DNA of 64,000 bases, taken from Apoda limacodes. Lineage: Eukaryota > Arthropoda > Insecta > Lepidoptera > Limacodidae. The notes under the pieces were generated by a model. The model was not told the DNA's origin. It did no database searches and saw nothing but the letters and a program-made list of their open reading frames with translations. The DNA is taken from NCBI GenBank assembly GCA_946406115.1, contig OX291560.1, positions 6,945,158 through 7,009,157 of the forward strand, written 5' to 3'. A program made the position numbers and the translations under genes. Positions 55,301 through 64,000 of this stretch are shown here, in pieces; within the stretch, counting starts at the first letter, position 1, and every line of letters begins with the position of its first letter.

Positions 55301-55996
55301 GATAATATGGCCTAGACATCGAACTTCTTTTCTGAGGAATTCACATTTATCTCCTTAAAGCTTCAGGTTAAATTTACGAAGTCTCTGGAAGATAGATGTC
55401 AGGTTTTTCATGTAAGAAGTAAGGTAATGGGAGTAAATGACGATATTATCAAGATATACAAAGCAATGCTGGAGCCCGGAGAAGACGTTGTTCATCAGCC
55501 TCTGAAACGTGGCAGGGGCATTTTTGAACCCTGAAAGGCATTCGTTTAAACTCGAAATGACCTTGCGGGACGTTAGAAGCTGTCTTATGTAAATCCTGAG
55601 GATCCATGGGGATTTGGTGGAAGCCAGAGCAAAGATCTAGGGTAGAGAAGTATTTCGACTGACCGAGTTGGTCCAGGATTTCAGTAATATTAGGAATGGG
55701 ATATGTGTCACCTATGGTTATGTCGTTGAGCTTTCGGTAATCTATGACGATGCGCCATTTTTGATTACCGGATGCATCTGTCTCTTTAGGCACTACCCAT
55801 ATGGGGGCGGACTAAGGGGAAGATGATTTCTTGATAATATTTTTTTCAGCATTTTATCAATTTGGGTCTCTACTTCCTTTTTGTGATATTCGGGCAATCT
55901 GTAAGATTTTACGTGACTCGGTTGATCTGAGGTAGTTTTTATTTCATGTTCTAGGGCGTCGGTGGTTGTGAGAATTTCACCTGGTACGTGAAACAC
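55300..55996 (-). pseudogene. Errantivirus reverse transcriptase, catalytic residue changed
   Basis: 55793-55996 has VKSYRLPEYHKKEVETQIDK. 55449-55793 has [28 protein letters not shown] and [17 protein letters not shown]. After a frameshift the active-site block reads [11 protein letters not shown] at 55435-55465. The motif is YLDN instead of YLDD (codon at 55445-55456), so one catalytic Asp is lost. The RT is inactive on this ground alone. Confidence 0.82.
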
Positions 55997-56089
55997 ATCG
56001 AAAAACTGAGAGCATATATCAGTTAGAGCTTTATTTTCTTCGTTATAAAGGTGGGAGTTGCGAAGTGAGTTTTGTAGTTGAGGTTATAC

Positions 56090-56160
56090 TAGATTTTTTT
56101 ATAATACTTATGCTAGCTCCAGTGTCTACGAGAAGGATCAGGGGTTTATCATTAATGGTA
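56090..56160 (-). pseudogene. Retroviral-type aspartic protease active site
   Basis: Minus-strand frame reads KPLILLVDTGASISII, with the DTGA active-site motif at 56115-56126. It lies between gag and RT, as expected. Flanking protease sequence is poorly preserved. Confidence 0.72.
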
Positions 56161-56525
56161 GAATTAATTAAAACATAGGGTAGATCTTTTGTTGACCATT
56201 ATCTCGAATACACGGTTGTTACTGTCGTTATCAGTGTAGGGATGGCAACTATGGCTAGTCTCTTTGTTTTCGTGGGAACGGCCATCGTCATTGTATTTAG
56301 GGATGGAGTCACTCGTTTGGGGCTGGTTACCCATAAAGTGTTTGGAGTTTGAGTCGCTTATTTGGAGCTGGTTATCCGTGTGGTACTCGTAAGCTTGACT
56401 GTCGATTCTGGATTTGTTACCTTGTTGATGGGCTTGTGAGATAAAGGGATAGTGATTTGAGTTGGATTTAAATACTTAAGCGGTAGTGTCGTTTGTATTC
56501 AGGTCCGGTCGACACCAAGTCGAAC

Positions 56526-57277
56526 CTAGGCTTCGTTTAAATTTGGGGATCGGTTAATTTCATTGGTCTCTTCTGGAATTTGGAAATTTACAGGATCTGT
56601 GAAGCGACGGTTATTGTATAAACGTCGTCTACATTGTTCTAGGGTATGGCCGAGGATTTTGCAATATCGACATATAACAGGGTAAAAATTCGGACGATTG
56701 AAATTAGGTCTTGACGTATTAAGTTCCGGGAAATATGGACGATTTAAATTAGGTATGTAAGTGTCAGGCTCTGGAAAGGGTTTGTACGGAGGTATGTTAG
56801 GCCTATAGTTATCTTGTCTACGCTGATATTGTTTTTGAGGCGGTCTAGCTGATGTGTTACCGTTGAACCTGTGGTTTGCAAATTGTAATATTTTTTCTTC
56901 GGCTACAGCCATATTATTGGCTTCATTCAGTACTTTAGGGCTTTTGCAGTGGATAATCTAGGATTAATGCCCATAATGAAAGCATTTAACGCTAGATCTT
57001 CCACTGAGGATATCCTGATATATAGTTCAGATTTTTTGGGACACAACATTGTTATCTCTACTAATAGTTGTGATAGTATTGATTCTATTTTTAATGAGAA
57101 CTGGTTGATGGTCTCTTTAGAAAGTTGTCGGCTTTCCTGAAGGTCCGTCAGTAGGAGACCGTAGTGTTTACATTCACCAAATTGGGTTTTTAAAAACTCC
57201 TTTAATGTTGCCCAATTATCGAAGTCCTTGATGGAGCAGGCTATCTCAGCCTTTCCTTCAAGTTGAATTAAAATATA
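56526..57277 (-). pseudogene. Errantivirus gag, 5' part missing
   Basis: Starts abruptly at 57277 with ILIQLEGKAEIACSIKDFDN and continues WATLKEFLKTQFGECKHYG and NAFIMGINPRLSTAKAL. A one-base loss near 56940 shifts the frame into 56526-56912. That part is Pro/Arg/Asn-rich and contains a CCHC knuckle, CRYCKILGHTLEQC. Capsid-like core then nucleocapsid. The N-terminal part is absent at the junction with the foreign env block. Confidence 0.78.
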
Positions 57278-57507
57278 TGTTGGGTTTGTTACCTAACACC
57301 TGTTGCTTTGCTTTAATGATAGAAGTTGATAAGTAAAACAATTTGTTTTAAAAGGATAAAATGACACACAAAAACAATTAAAATTAATAAAAATGAGAAT
57401 TAACTAAAAACTTGCTAAAATTATAAAAATGCTTAAATTGTAAATATGCTGATTATGCTAAATTGATAATAATTGATAATTGCTGCGAGTACACGCTACA
57501 ATGCTCG
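57278..57507. repeat. Direct repeat R1 flanking the second env block
   Basis: Begins tgttgggtttgttacc and ends cgctacaatgctcg. A near copy (R2) is at 58928-59146. Shared interior includes gctttgctttaatgatagaa and acacacaaaaacaattaaaa. The pair could be LTR remnants or the scar of a duplication. Confidence 0.8.
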
Positions 57508-58949
57508 GCATGCATGCAAATACTGGCTCGGAAACTGCCCACGCAGCAGCTCCGCCGCTGCCAGATGCCCTGCCGACCGCGGCACGGGTGTATCGCCGCC
57601 AGACGTACACGACACCAACTAGGAATACCGCGCCCAGCAGCACATATGATATTGTGTAGTGATGTATATCGTGATATGATATACTCTCTGATATGATGTT
57701 TTGTTTTTTCATGTCATCAATCTGTTTCCTTAGACTTATCATGTCATCTGATATTTTTAGAGAATTGTTGACCGTTTTAGTCAAAAGAATAGATATGTTT
57801 ATGACATGGTTTACGGCAGCAATTTCTGGGGTCAAAATTCGTGGACTGATATTCATTTCGCAGTTTGTGAGAATAGACAGTGAATTCTTCGTTTCTTGCT
57901 AAGCACTCTTGATCCAAAACTAAAATGCCAGCCTTGCTGAGTTCCTTAACTGTAACTTGATCTTGGCATAAAATTCGTAAGGAACATACGTCGCAGCAGT
58001 AGAAGAAATAAGTATTGATTTTTGTTAATTTGAGCCACAAATTTTTGCAGTTGGTAGTGATTGTTTTAAATGTGTTTGCAGATTCGTCTTTCATACATAG
58101 GTGTTTAGATTTTCTTTGTAATACAGGAGTGTGTAAGTGGCACATGTAAACAGATGCATCATAATATATACATTTTTGCATATCAAATTGAGTCACAGGT
58201 AAAAATGTGTCCTTTTTTAAGTTTATCGCAATATATTCTGTAATTGTTGGTATTATGACAGTACTGAGTTCTGCTTGTTGTGGAACAGGGATAATTCGGT
58301 ATAGCTCATATGAATCTCGACTGACAAGTGGGATTTTTATTTCAAATATAAAATAATCTGCTGTTAACCTTGCTCTGACTTTGAATCTGTAAATTTTTCT
58401 TAAATCGGTCTGTATATTATCCATAGGTCAACGATAAATCTTTCGATAACTGTCCAGAAATTATGTTTAGTTCACCTCGTAATTGCTCTGGGTTCAAAAG
58501 ATGAATATTGAATCTCCCATAATTTATATTAGTTACCGTATCCATTAACGTGTCCTGGATACCTTTTAAGTTTATAAATTTTTGTATACAATTACAGCAC
58601 ATGTCGTGAAATCATTTATTGTATAAGTTTGTTTAATTCTTGATTTTAGTAAGTTTGTTGATTTTTCTAGTGAATTTAAATGTTGAGTTATTAATTTATG
58701 CTGCTGATTAACTGACAATTCGGTTCGTTTTTTTAAATTATATTCAGCTTCGACTATTGATGTCTGGTTCTGAAATAAAAGTGCTAAATGCTTCTCGTTT
58801 TCTTTCACAAGGGAAATGTCCTTTCTGTACTGTTCGGCAACTGTACTGTTGATAAGCCCACGGCGCCGCCGTCGCGAGCGTGTATTTTGCTGACCGACCA
58901 GCATGATACGATTAAATACTATAATGATGTTGGGATTGTTACCAAACAC
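57458..58949 (-). pseudogene. Second errantivirus-type env protein, frameshifted
   Basis: Minus strand, in four frames. 58572-58949 has a polybasic furin-type cleavage site (six Arg in a run of seven, at 58860-58880), directly followed by Gly-Leu-Ile-Asn, a fusion-peptide start, then heptad-rich sequence. 58417-58602 and 57777-58424 hold the ectodomain with many Cys. 57458-57856 ends with a membrane segment YVLLGAVFLVGVVYVW (about 57590-57658) and a short basic tail that runs into R1. This layout matches fusion-protein-type envelopes of insect errantiviruses. Broken at about 58590, 58420 and 57800, and the N-terminal surface part is missing or separated. Confidence 0.75.
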
Positions 58950-59146
58950 CTGTTGCTTTGCTTTAATGATAGAAGTTGATAAGTTAAATGATTTATTTTA
59001 CAAGGATAAAATGACACACAAAAACAATTAAAATTAATAAAATGAGAAATAACTAAAAACTTGCTAAAATGATAAAAATGCTTAAATTGAAAATATGCTG
59101 GTTATGCTAAATTGATAATTGCTGCGAGTACACGCTACAATGCTCG
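58928..59146. repeat. Direct repeat R2
   Basis: Partner of R1 (57278-57507), starting tgttgggattgttacc and ending cgctacaatgctcg. Immediately left of it is the env cleavage-site segment. About 50 bp to its right is a second, deleted copy of that same segment (59195-59258). Confidence 0.8.
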
Positions 59147-59470
59147 AAAATGTACTGTTTGGCAAATTGCTCGTCCAATACTCCGAAGAAGTCATGTGCG
59201 AGATAAGCCCACGTGCGTGTATTTTGCTGACCGACCAACATGATACGATTAAAGTACTCGAGCCATTGTAATTATGATGTAATTGTAGTAACAATGCGTC
59301 ACAGTGTGATTGACCTCTTATATCGTTACATATGTTTCGCATATGTTCCAGGTATTTACCTATGGTTTTCGATCCTTCCCAATAAGGTTGCATATTGTAG
59401 TACACTATTAATTACCAATCATCTCGAATTAATTTCATGTTCGCAAGGGAGTCAAAGTATAGGGATTGAT
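59147..59470 (-). pseudogene. Env-associated fragment with a deleted cleavage-site copy
   Basis: 59195-59258 repeats the sequence around the env cleavage site (minus strand tggtcggtcagcaaaatacac), but the Arg-coding stretch is absent. Upstream, a frame at 59082-59405 reads MQPYWEGSKTIGKYLEHMRN, which may be the env N-terminal region; I could not confirm that. Confidence 0.45.
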
Positions 59471-59559
59471 TATCAGGTAATAATGAAATATTGTATGAGG
59501 CATGAGGAGTTGATAAGATGGATAAGAAAAATATCCATGACATTGCTAAAGCGAGAAAA

Positions 59560-60860
59560 ATAGGTTTTGGTTCTTTGGAATTTGATTGATTACGGAAAGG
59601 TGTTTGCGGTATCTTTTCTTTTAAGTTTTCGCTGTTGTCTGTTTTCCTACTGCTTTTTGATCTAGAGGTAAGATTGATAGCTTTGTATGGCTGAGTGTTT
59701 GCTTTGTTTTTGCTTGGTTTCCACCGATAATCCAGTATTTTTGTCTAATAAATGCTGATGTTACCCGTGGTCCACCATGATATGTAAGTTTGTGGGCGTG
59801 GTCTATAATTAACTTGGTCCAATTGCCAAGAAATTTGTAAAATAATTGGATGCTTCATGTCTTTGTTAATACATGTGTTTTACAATCGTCCGCCAACTCT
59901 CAAAACGCCATCTTTGTCTAAAAATGGATTTGAATTCAAAATTTTGCTTTTGTGACTGATTTGTTTTTTATTTAGTAAATCTGTTATTTCGTCTGCAAAC
60001 TCAGTGCGGTGAACATACTGTACAATTATGGTTTTGGCGTATTTCAGTTCTTTTATCGTAAGATAAGATGGTTGTTGTTTACTTTTCTTTGAAATAAATC
60101 TGATGATCCATGCTAATATTCTAACTACTCTTGTAAATGTGCTATTTTAACATAATAACAAGTTGATTATGCTGTCGTCACCGTTTTGATTAACTACACA
60201 AGTTTGTTTTATGTTCTTCAATTCTTGATTTGTTTGGAAGAAAGGACTTTCTTGTGCTTCGTCCTTGAAGATTGACAACCAATTATTATATATATCTGTA
60301 GGGTTGTCTTCCGATTTCTAGTACTGCCAGCAATCTGCAGGCATAACAGAAGTAATCTGACTGACTCTGTTTGCTACAAAAGGTTTCCATCTCGCTGGAT
60401 CTCCCTGTATCGAACCCAAAGCTGCTGTAGAGTCGCTCCAACCATATAATTTAATTGTATAGTGGCTGAAACATTGTTTTATCTTGTTCATTAGTTTTGA
60501 TAATAAGTGAGCTCCACACAGCTCCAGTCTGAGCAGCGTCACTTTTTTGCTAGCGGGTACTAGTCGTGTTTTTGCTACTACTAATACTACTTTCGACTGC
60601 TCTCCTACTGATGTTTTGCAATAAATTACACTAGCGTATGCTTTTGTCGAAGCGTCACAGAAGCCATGTAGCTCTAAGTGGCTGCCTTCTTTTGTCCCTA
60701 GCCATCTTTCCAGGTGTAATTCGCTGATGTTTTTTTAAGTCTGATTTGATGTGCTTCCATTCTGCTTTGATTTCTTCGTGGAACGTATTTGCTGTAGAGA
60801 ATTATACTAAGATCTGATAAGGCCGTCTGGCTATGGGATGCGCGTCGTGCTCGACCGATG
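59560..60860 (-). pseudogene. BEL/Pao pol fragment between the leader and gag
   Basis: Minus strand. HEEIKAEWKHIKSDL near 60780, GFCDASTKAYASVIYC near 60660, then the frame 60318-60542 with LLRLELCGAHLLSKLM and LYGWSDSTAALGSI, the RT/RNase H region typical of BEL/Pao. Downstream, NPFLDKDGVLRVGGRL near 59900 and MKHPIIL mark the integrase boundary. Several stops. It is foreign to the gypsy-type element that surrounds it and unrelated in detail to the BEL copies at 17508 and 45120. Confidence 0.78.
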
Positions 60861-61316
60861 GACTAAGATAAACAATTATATCATTATATCGTGTATGCGA
60901 CAGTTCTTAGACTTAGACTAACTTAATATTATTTATCACCTCAATATTATTTTTTGCAGTACGAAAGATTCAAGAATATTAAGATATCTGTCAGAGTTAT
61001 TAAATATAAGCACTCACAATAAGGCCAAGTATTTTGTCATGTTGTGGAGACTGGAACTGTGGTTTTACAATTGGCAGTGCGTCGGTGCCGGACAACTGCC
61101 AAGGTTTCTGCCAGGTTTCGGTAGTTTTCTTGTTTGTGCTGCTTATCGCACAGTGGTTGTTGCAGATGTGTAGTACACGTAGGGAACAGGGGTGGATGCA
61201 GGATCTCAGGAACAGAATATTGAGCTGGCTAGCTTCGATACAGCATCCACGGATATTGCTTCGGAATTATTACTTCACACACTCACAGAGGCGTAAATCC
61301 CGGATCGTTACAGATT
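60861..61316 (-). other. Errantivirus 5' leader
   Basis: Sequence between the primer-binding site and the BEL/Pao piece. It has no convincing gag start. An open frame on the plus strand (61034-61384) overlaps the LTR and is not a gene. Confidence 0.45.
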
Positions 61317-61334
61317 CCTTAACGCTGCCACCAA
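61317..61334 (-). promoter_or_regulatory. Primer-binding site
   Basis: Directly inside the 5' LTR the minus strand reads TTGGTGGCAGCGTTAAGG. After one T, TGGTGGCAGCG is complementary to the 3' end of tRNAs finishing CGCTGCCACCA, which I recall for some tRNA-Leu. tRNA identity is an inference. Confidence 0.65.
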
Positions 61335-61591
61335 TGTTAGGAACTGACTTAAAAACTACTTTTTTAAAAAAAGGAATTTATTAGCTGTATAAAATATTAC
61401 GTGAACATTTAATTATACATATAATTTTAAGGGTTGCGACCCCAAACAATGTGCAACTGTTCGCGACGGGAGATGGTACTGAACTGAGGGCTCTGATGGT
61501 TGAACAAAGGAACAGCAGTATGCTGACTAAGGTCTATTGGATGGCGTGGGAGTAGGGTCAACATGTTAGGTTGCTAGGTTAGGGCATAACA
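61335..61591 (-). repeat. 5' LTR of the errantivirus (257 bp, complete)
   Basis: Plus-strand TGTTAGGAACTGACTT to GGGCATAACA, with TG...CA ends and short inverted TGTTA/TAACA termini. Uninterrupted partner of the split LTR at 51543-53026. Would carry the element promoter and poly(A) site. Confidence 0.88.
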
Positions 61592-63421
61592 GAACGATAG
61601 GTGTCGATGGTGAAACTGGCGTTATCAAAAGTGTTAAAAGTATCAAACGTGGGTGTAGAAGGGTGGGCGAGTATTTAATAAACACCGTTTCTTCAGTAAA
61701 CTATAAGCTTTATTAAATTAACAAAATATCGCTAACACGGTTTAGACTAATCGACAACATGAACGGAAGTACAATACAAAAAAAAGAGGAAATATAATAT
61801 GCTAGTGCTGCCAGCTTCTTAAATATGATTTTAACCTTTTATGTTCTGAACAGTTGGAAACTTTTTATCCCAAAACGAACACGCTCAAAATGACTTCAAA
61901 CGTACAAGACGCATTTGCAGTTTTAGAAATAGTGGATTCGGTATAAACCTGTAACTTGAGTAAAACATGACGTCATCGGGTACCTTAATCTACCCTAATG
62001 TTTTTGAATGGATAACCGAGTCACATCAGTTAAGTTGAATCAATGTTTCCATCTAACTTTTTTAAGACTATAGGTAGGCATATTTTTTTTTATTTCAGAT
62101 CAATAAAAAAATGCTTATCGATTAGCTTGGTTTGTATTTATTAATGCCAGCTTTAAGTAGTCAAACTTAATGTTTCCCGTTCCATATGTTTTCTTTTTTC
62201 ATGAGTTTTAATATAAAACAAATCTTCTTTTAACCTTTTGGCCTTTTTAAAATTAATTATCGTATCTTATAACTTGGATTTTATCTCATCGTGTTTATTT
62301 TGTCTTATGCATTACTATGTATTTAATATGTTTGACATAAGTATAGAATATTATTGTGTCATATGTTATGGCACCTTTCTTATATTTTGCCTCTTACTTA
62401 ATCTTAATGTCTGATTTTTTTTATTAGATTTGAATTTGGTGTTAAATAAAACAAAATTTTATTGTCTTATAATTTTTTTTCCGCGATGGAGATGAAGTAG
62501 TATATAATAATATGTGTAATCTCAGGTAAGCCAGTTATAAACGAACTCTGGAGAATACGCTTGTTTTATTGCGACAATATGTGTTCGTTATACAAATATA
62601 TTGGTCTCGGACGATACAGCGACGTGTATATAACACTGTAATACACACATACACACATATAACACGTGTACTACTGGTGTTGAGCCACCTTACCATAAAT
62701 GTCACATAAATTTACACAAAATGTCTTTCAAAAACAATGTGAAATGTATAATATGTAGGTAATTATCTATAATGGGAGGGCAATGTCCCGTCTGAATCAT
62801 CAAAGCGCCACCTAAACCATAAGTATAGAAATTCTGAATTCAAAGAAAGGGTTGATTTTATATTGGAGGCGTCAAGGGGGTGAAATAGGAGTTGGAAGTT
62901 TGTATGAAAATTCGTTTTTTTCAAAGTTAAATGTATGAAAATTGGTGAATCATTTATTTTTGCTCTTTGGTAGTAAATCCTCCTTTTAAGGGTCTCACTG
63001 AAAATCAGTACTATGCTCATAGGGAGCACAGCGTTATGCTGAGTGGGATATATTAAGGATATTTGCTTTAGCTCTATATGTACATGTGCATGTTAATGTA
63101 TATATATATACGGCAAATGTTGATTAGAAGGGCTGTGGCATCAGTTAATTGTTGACCTGAACAGCTTTTATTGATCTAATGTAAGATTTGGCATACAAAC
63201 GGGGCTCAAAATAGATCTACAATTGCCCTCTAGTGGCAAAATACAAACTGTACTCAGTATTTTTTATACAATTCCACTCCATCAATTGTTGATCAGATTC
63301 AAATTGGCCAATCAGAAAATACTTTCTATTGTGCACGGGTTGTTTCCTATTGTGCGTTGTTGCCACTTCGTTACATTAATAGCGCAACATCTTGCTATGC
63401 GTATGTACATTATATAATCTA
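61592..63421. other. Long AT-rich interval without recognised gene
   Basis: No domain recognised on either strand. A short (TA)n run lies near 63098-63110. The small frame at 62763-63029 (-) has no recognisable features. Confidence 0.45.
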
Positions 63422-63700
63422 CTAGCTTTCCGTCCGTGGCTTCGCCCGCGTGGACTATAACGGAACGACCGTTATATGAGCATCGCTGATCACCGTAGCT
63501 ACGGGGCGAACTTCTGCCACGTGCGGCATAGCATTGTGCCGGCTTACTAAAGTCTGGGCCCTACATTACTCACTACACGGCCTTATAGGTCACCTAAAGT
63601 CAGTCCCGTCCGCGTCTATCTACTTTGGCGGCGGAGACCTTCGGGGTTTGATCGAAGTGGAAGATCGCTGATCGGGCTTTAGGCCGAAGAAACTAATTGT
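63422..63700 (-). mobile_element. Helitron 3' end with GC-rich interior (minus strand)
   Basis: Plus-strand ctag at 63422-63425 preceded by A equals a minus-strand CTAG|T end. Inside it is cgcgggcgaagccacggacg, typical of lepidopteran Helitron 3' regions. 63465-63690 is markedly GC-rich for this window and could be captured sequence. The 5' terminus was not found before the window ends. Confidence 0.6.
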
Positions 63701-64000
63701 ATATTCTATCTTAAATATATACTTGAAAACCTTACACTTAGAAATCTGTGTAGGCAGGCGAACAGTTTTTCTATGTTTCAGTTTAAGTAGTTGTCTATTA
63801 ATATAAAATAAATAGTTTTTATTTACATATATAAAGGGTTAAGAATCTCCTTATGTGATTAGGTTACTACTGACCATTAAATATTATTATTTTTAACTGT
63901 GAAAGAGTATACATTATATTTATGTCGCTACCGAACAAAGCAGACGTGTTAGCAATTGTTCTTTTGAATATTAAATGAGACTGTGTTGTGAAACCGCTTT

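Larger units (their letters stand above)
51543..61591 (-). mobile_element. Errantivirus-type Ty3/gypsy LTR retrotransposon with nested insertions
   Basis: Minus-strand element bounded by two copies of the same LTR, 61335-61591 (5' LTR) and 51543-53026 (3' LTR, interrupted by a LINE). The 5' side has a primer-binding site and the 3' side a polypurine tract, which fixes the orientation. The interior holds gag, protease, RT, RNase H, an integrase N-terminus and an env C-terminus in the normal order, reading from high to low coordinates. An internal deletion fuses integrase to env near 53595. Foreign blocks lie between the leader and gag (BEL/Pao piece and a second env). The flanks (gcac before, gaac after) are at best a mutated 4-bp target duplication. 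Confidence 0.8.

Noticed and set aside
57278..59146. R1-env-R2 as a simple independent LTR element
   Set aside because: No primer-binding site or polypurine tract adjoins the repeats, and coding sequence touches both repeat edges. A duplication or recombination scar is at least as likely, so they are listed only as direct repeats.
61034..61384. 116-codon plus-strand ORF with cysteines and a hydrophobic stretch
   Set aside because: It overlaps the LTR and primer-binding site on the opposite strand of the element, so it is a chance frame in the errantivirus leader.

Overview
This is a window of AT-rich animal DNA that I read as lepidopteran (moth or butterfly). The reasons are the repeat families: a LINE with the 3' end 'ccaccttagtggtat' plus poly(A) that I associate with lepidopteran genomes (Zenon-like, CR1/Jockey group), Helitrons starting TC and ending CTAG in an A|T target, BEL/Pao and gypsy/errantivirus LTR elements, and RTE- and Jockey-like LINEs. 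There are no bacterial-style operons, CRISPR arrays or intact tRNA genes. Nearly all recognisable coding sequence is retroelement, most of it broken by truncation, frameshifts, internal deletions or nested insertions. All family names rest on motif recognition by eye; no search was run.

Layout. 1-5.6 kb: two minus-strand copies of the Zenon-like LINE, the first with a GC-rich 5' leader. 6.1-7.35 kb: an internally deleted Helitron with Rep and helicase remnants and both termini. 8.3-13 kb: dispersed repeats, a LINE reduced to its endonuclease plus 3' tail, and a long decayed LINE ('family B'). 13.5-24 kb: Harbinger, RTE, Zenon and BEL/Pao remnants, tandem repeats, a 5S-rRNA-like relic and a small terminal-inverted-repeat element. 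24.3-30.3 kb: a deleted Jockey-like LINE and a 5'-truncated gypsy element with a candidate 3' LTR. 31.8-42.5 kb: more LINEs and Helitron pieces. 45.1-48.4 kb: a degenerate BEL/Pao element. 51.5-61.6 kb: a minus-strand errantivirus with both LTRs, primer-binding site and polypurine tract, carrying a LINE inside its 3' LTR. A second env block and a BEL/Pao fragment lie between its leader and gag. 61.6-64 kb: mostly unassigned, with a Helitron 3' end.

The best host-gene candidates are two short terminal-exon-like sequences, at 39698-39835 (+) and 49597-49683 (-). Each follows a pyrimidine-rich stretch ending in cag, opens directly on a cysteine codon in phase 0, has the spacing C-x5-C-C-xn-C-xn-C, and is followed by a poly(A) signal. 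This fits the last exon of knottin/inhibitor-cystine-knot type secreted peptides, with the first cysteine and signal peptide expected on an upstream exon that I could not identify. Two further exon-like ORFs (48510-48692 and 49254-49469, +) are unassigned.

The rest of the biology is layered insertion: LINE into LTR, repeat into LINE, and env and BEL sequence into an errantivirus. Target-site duplications support a simple insertion for two Zenon-like copies.
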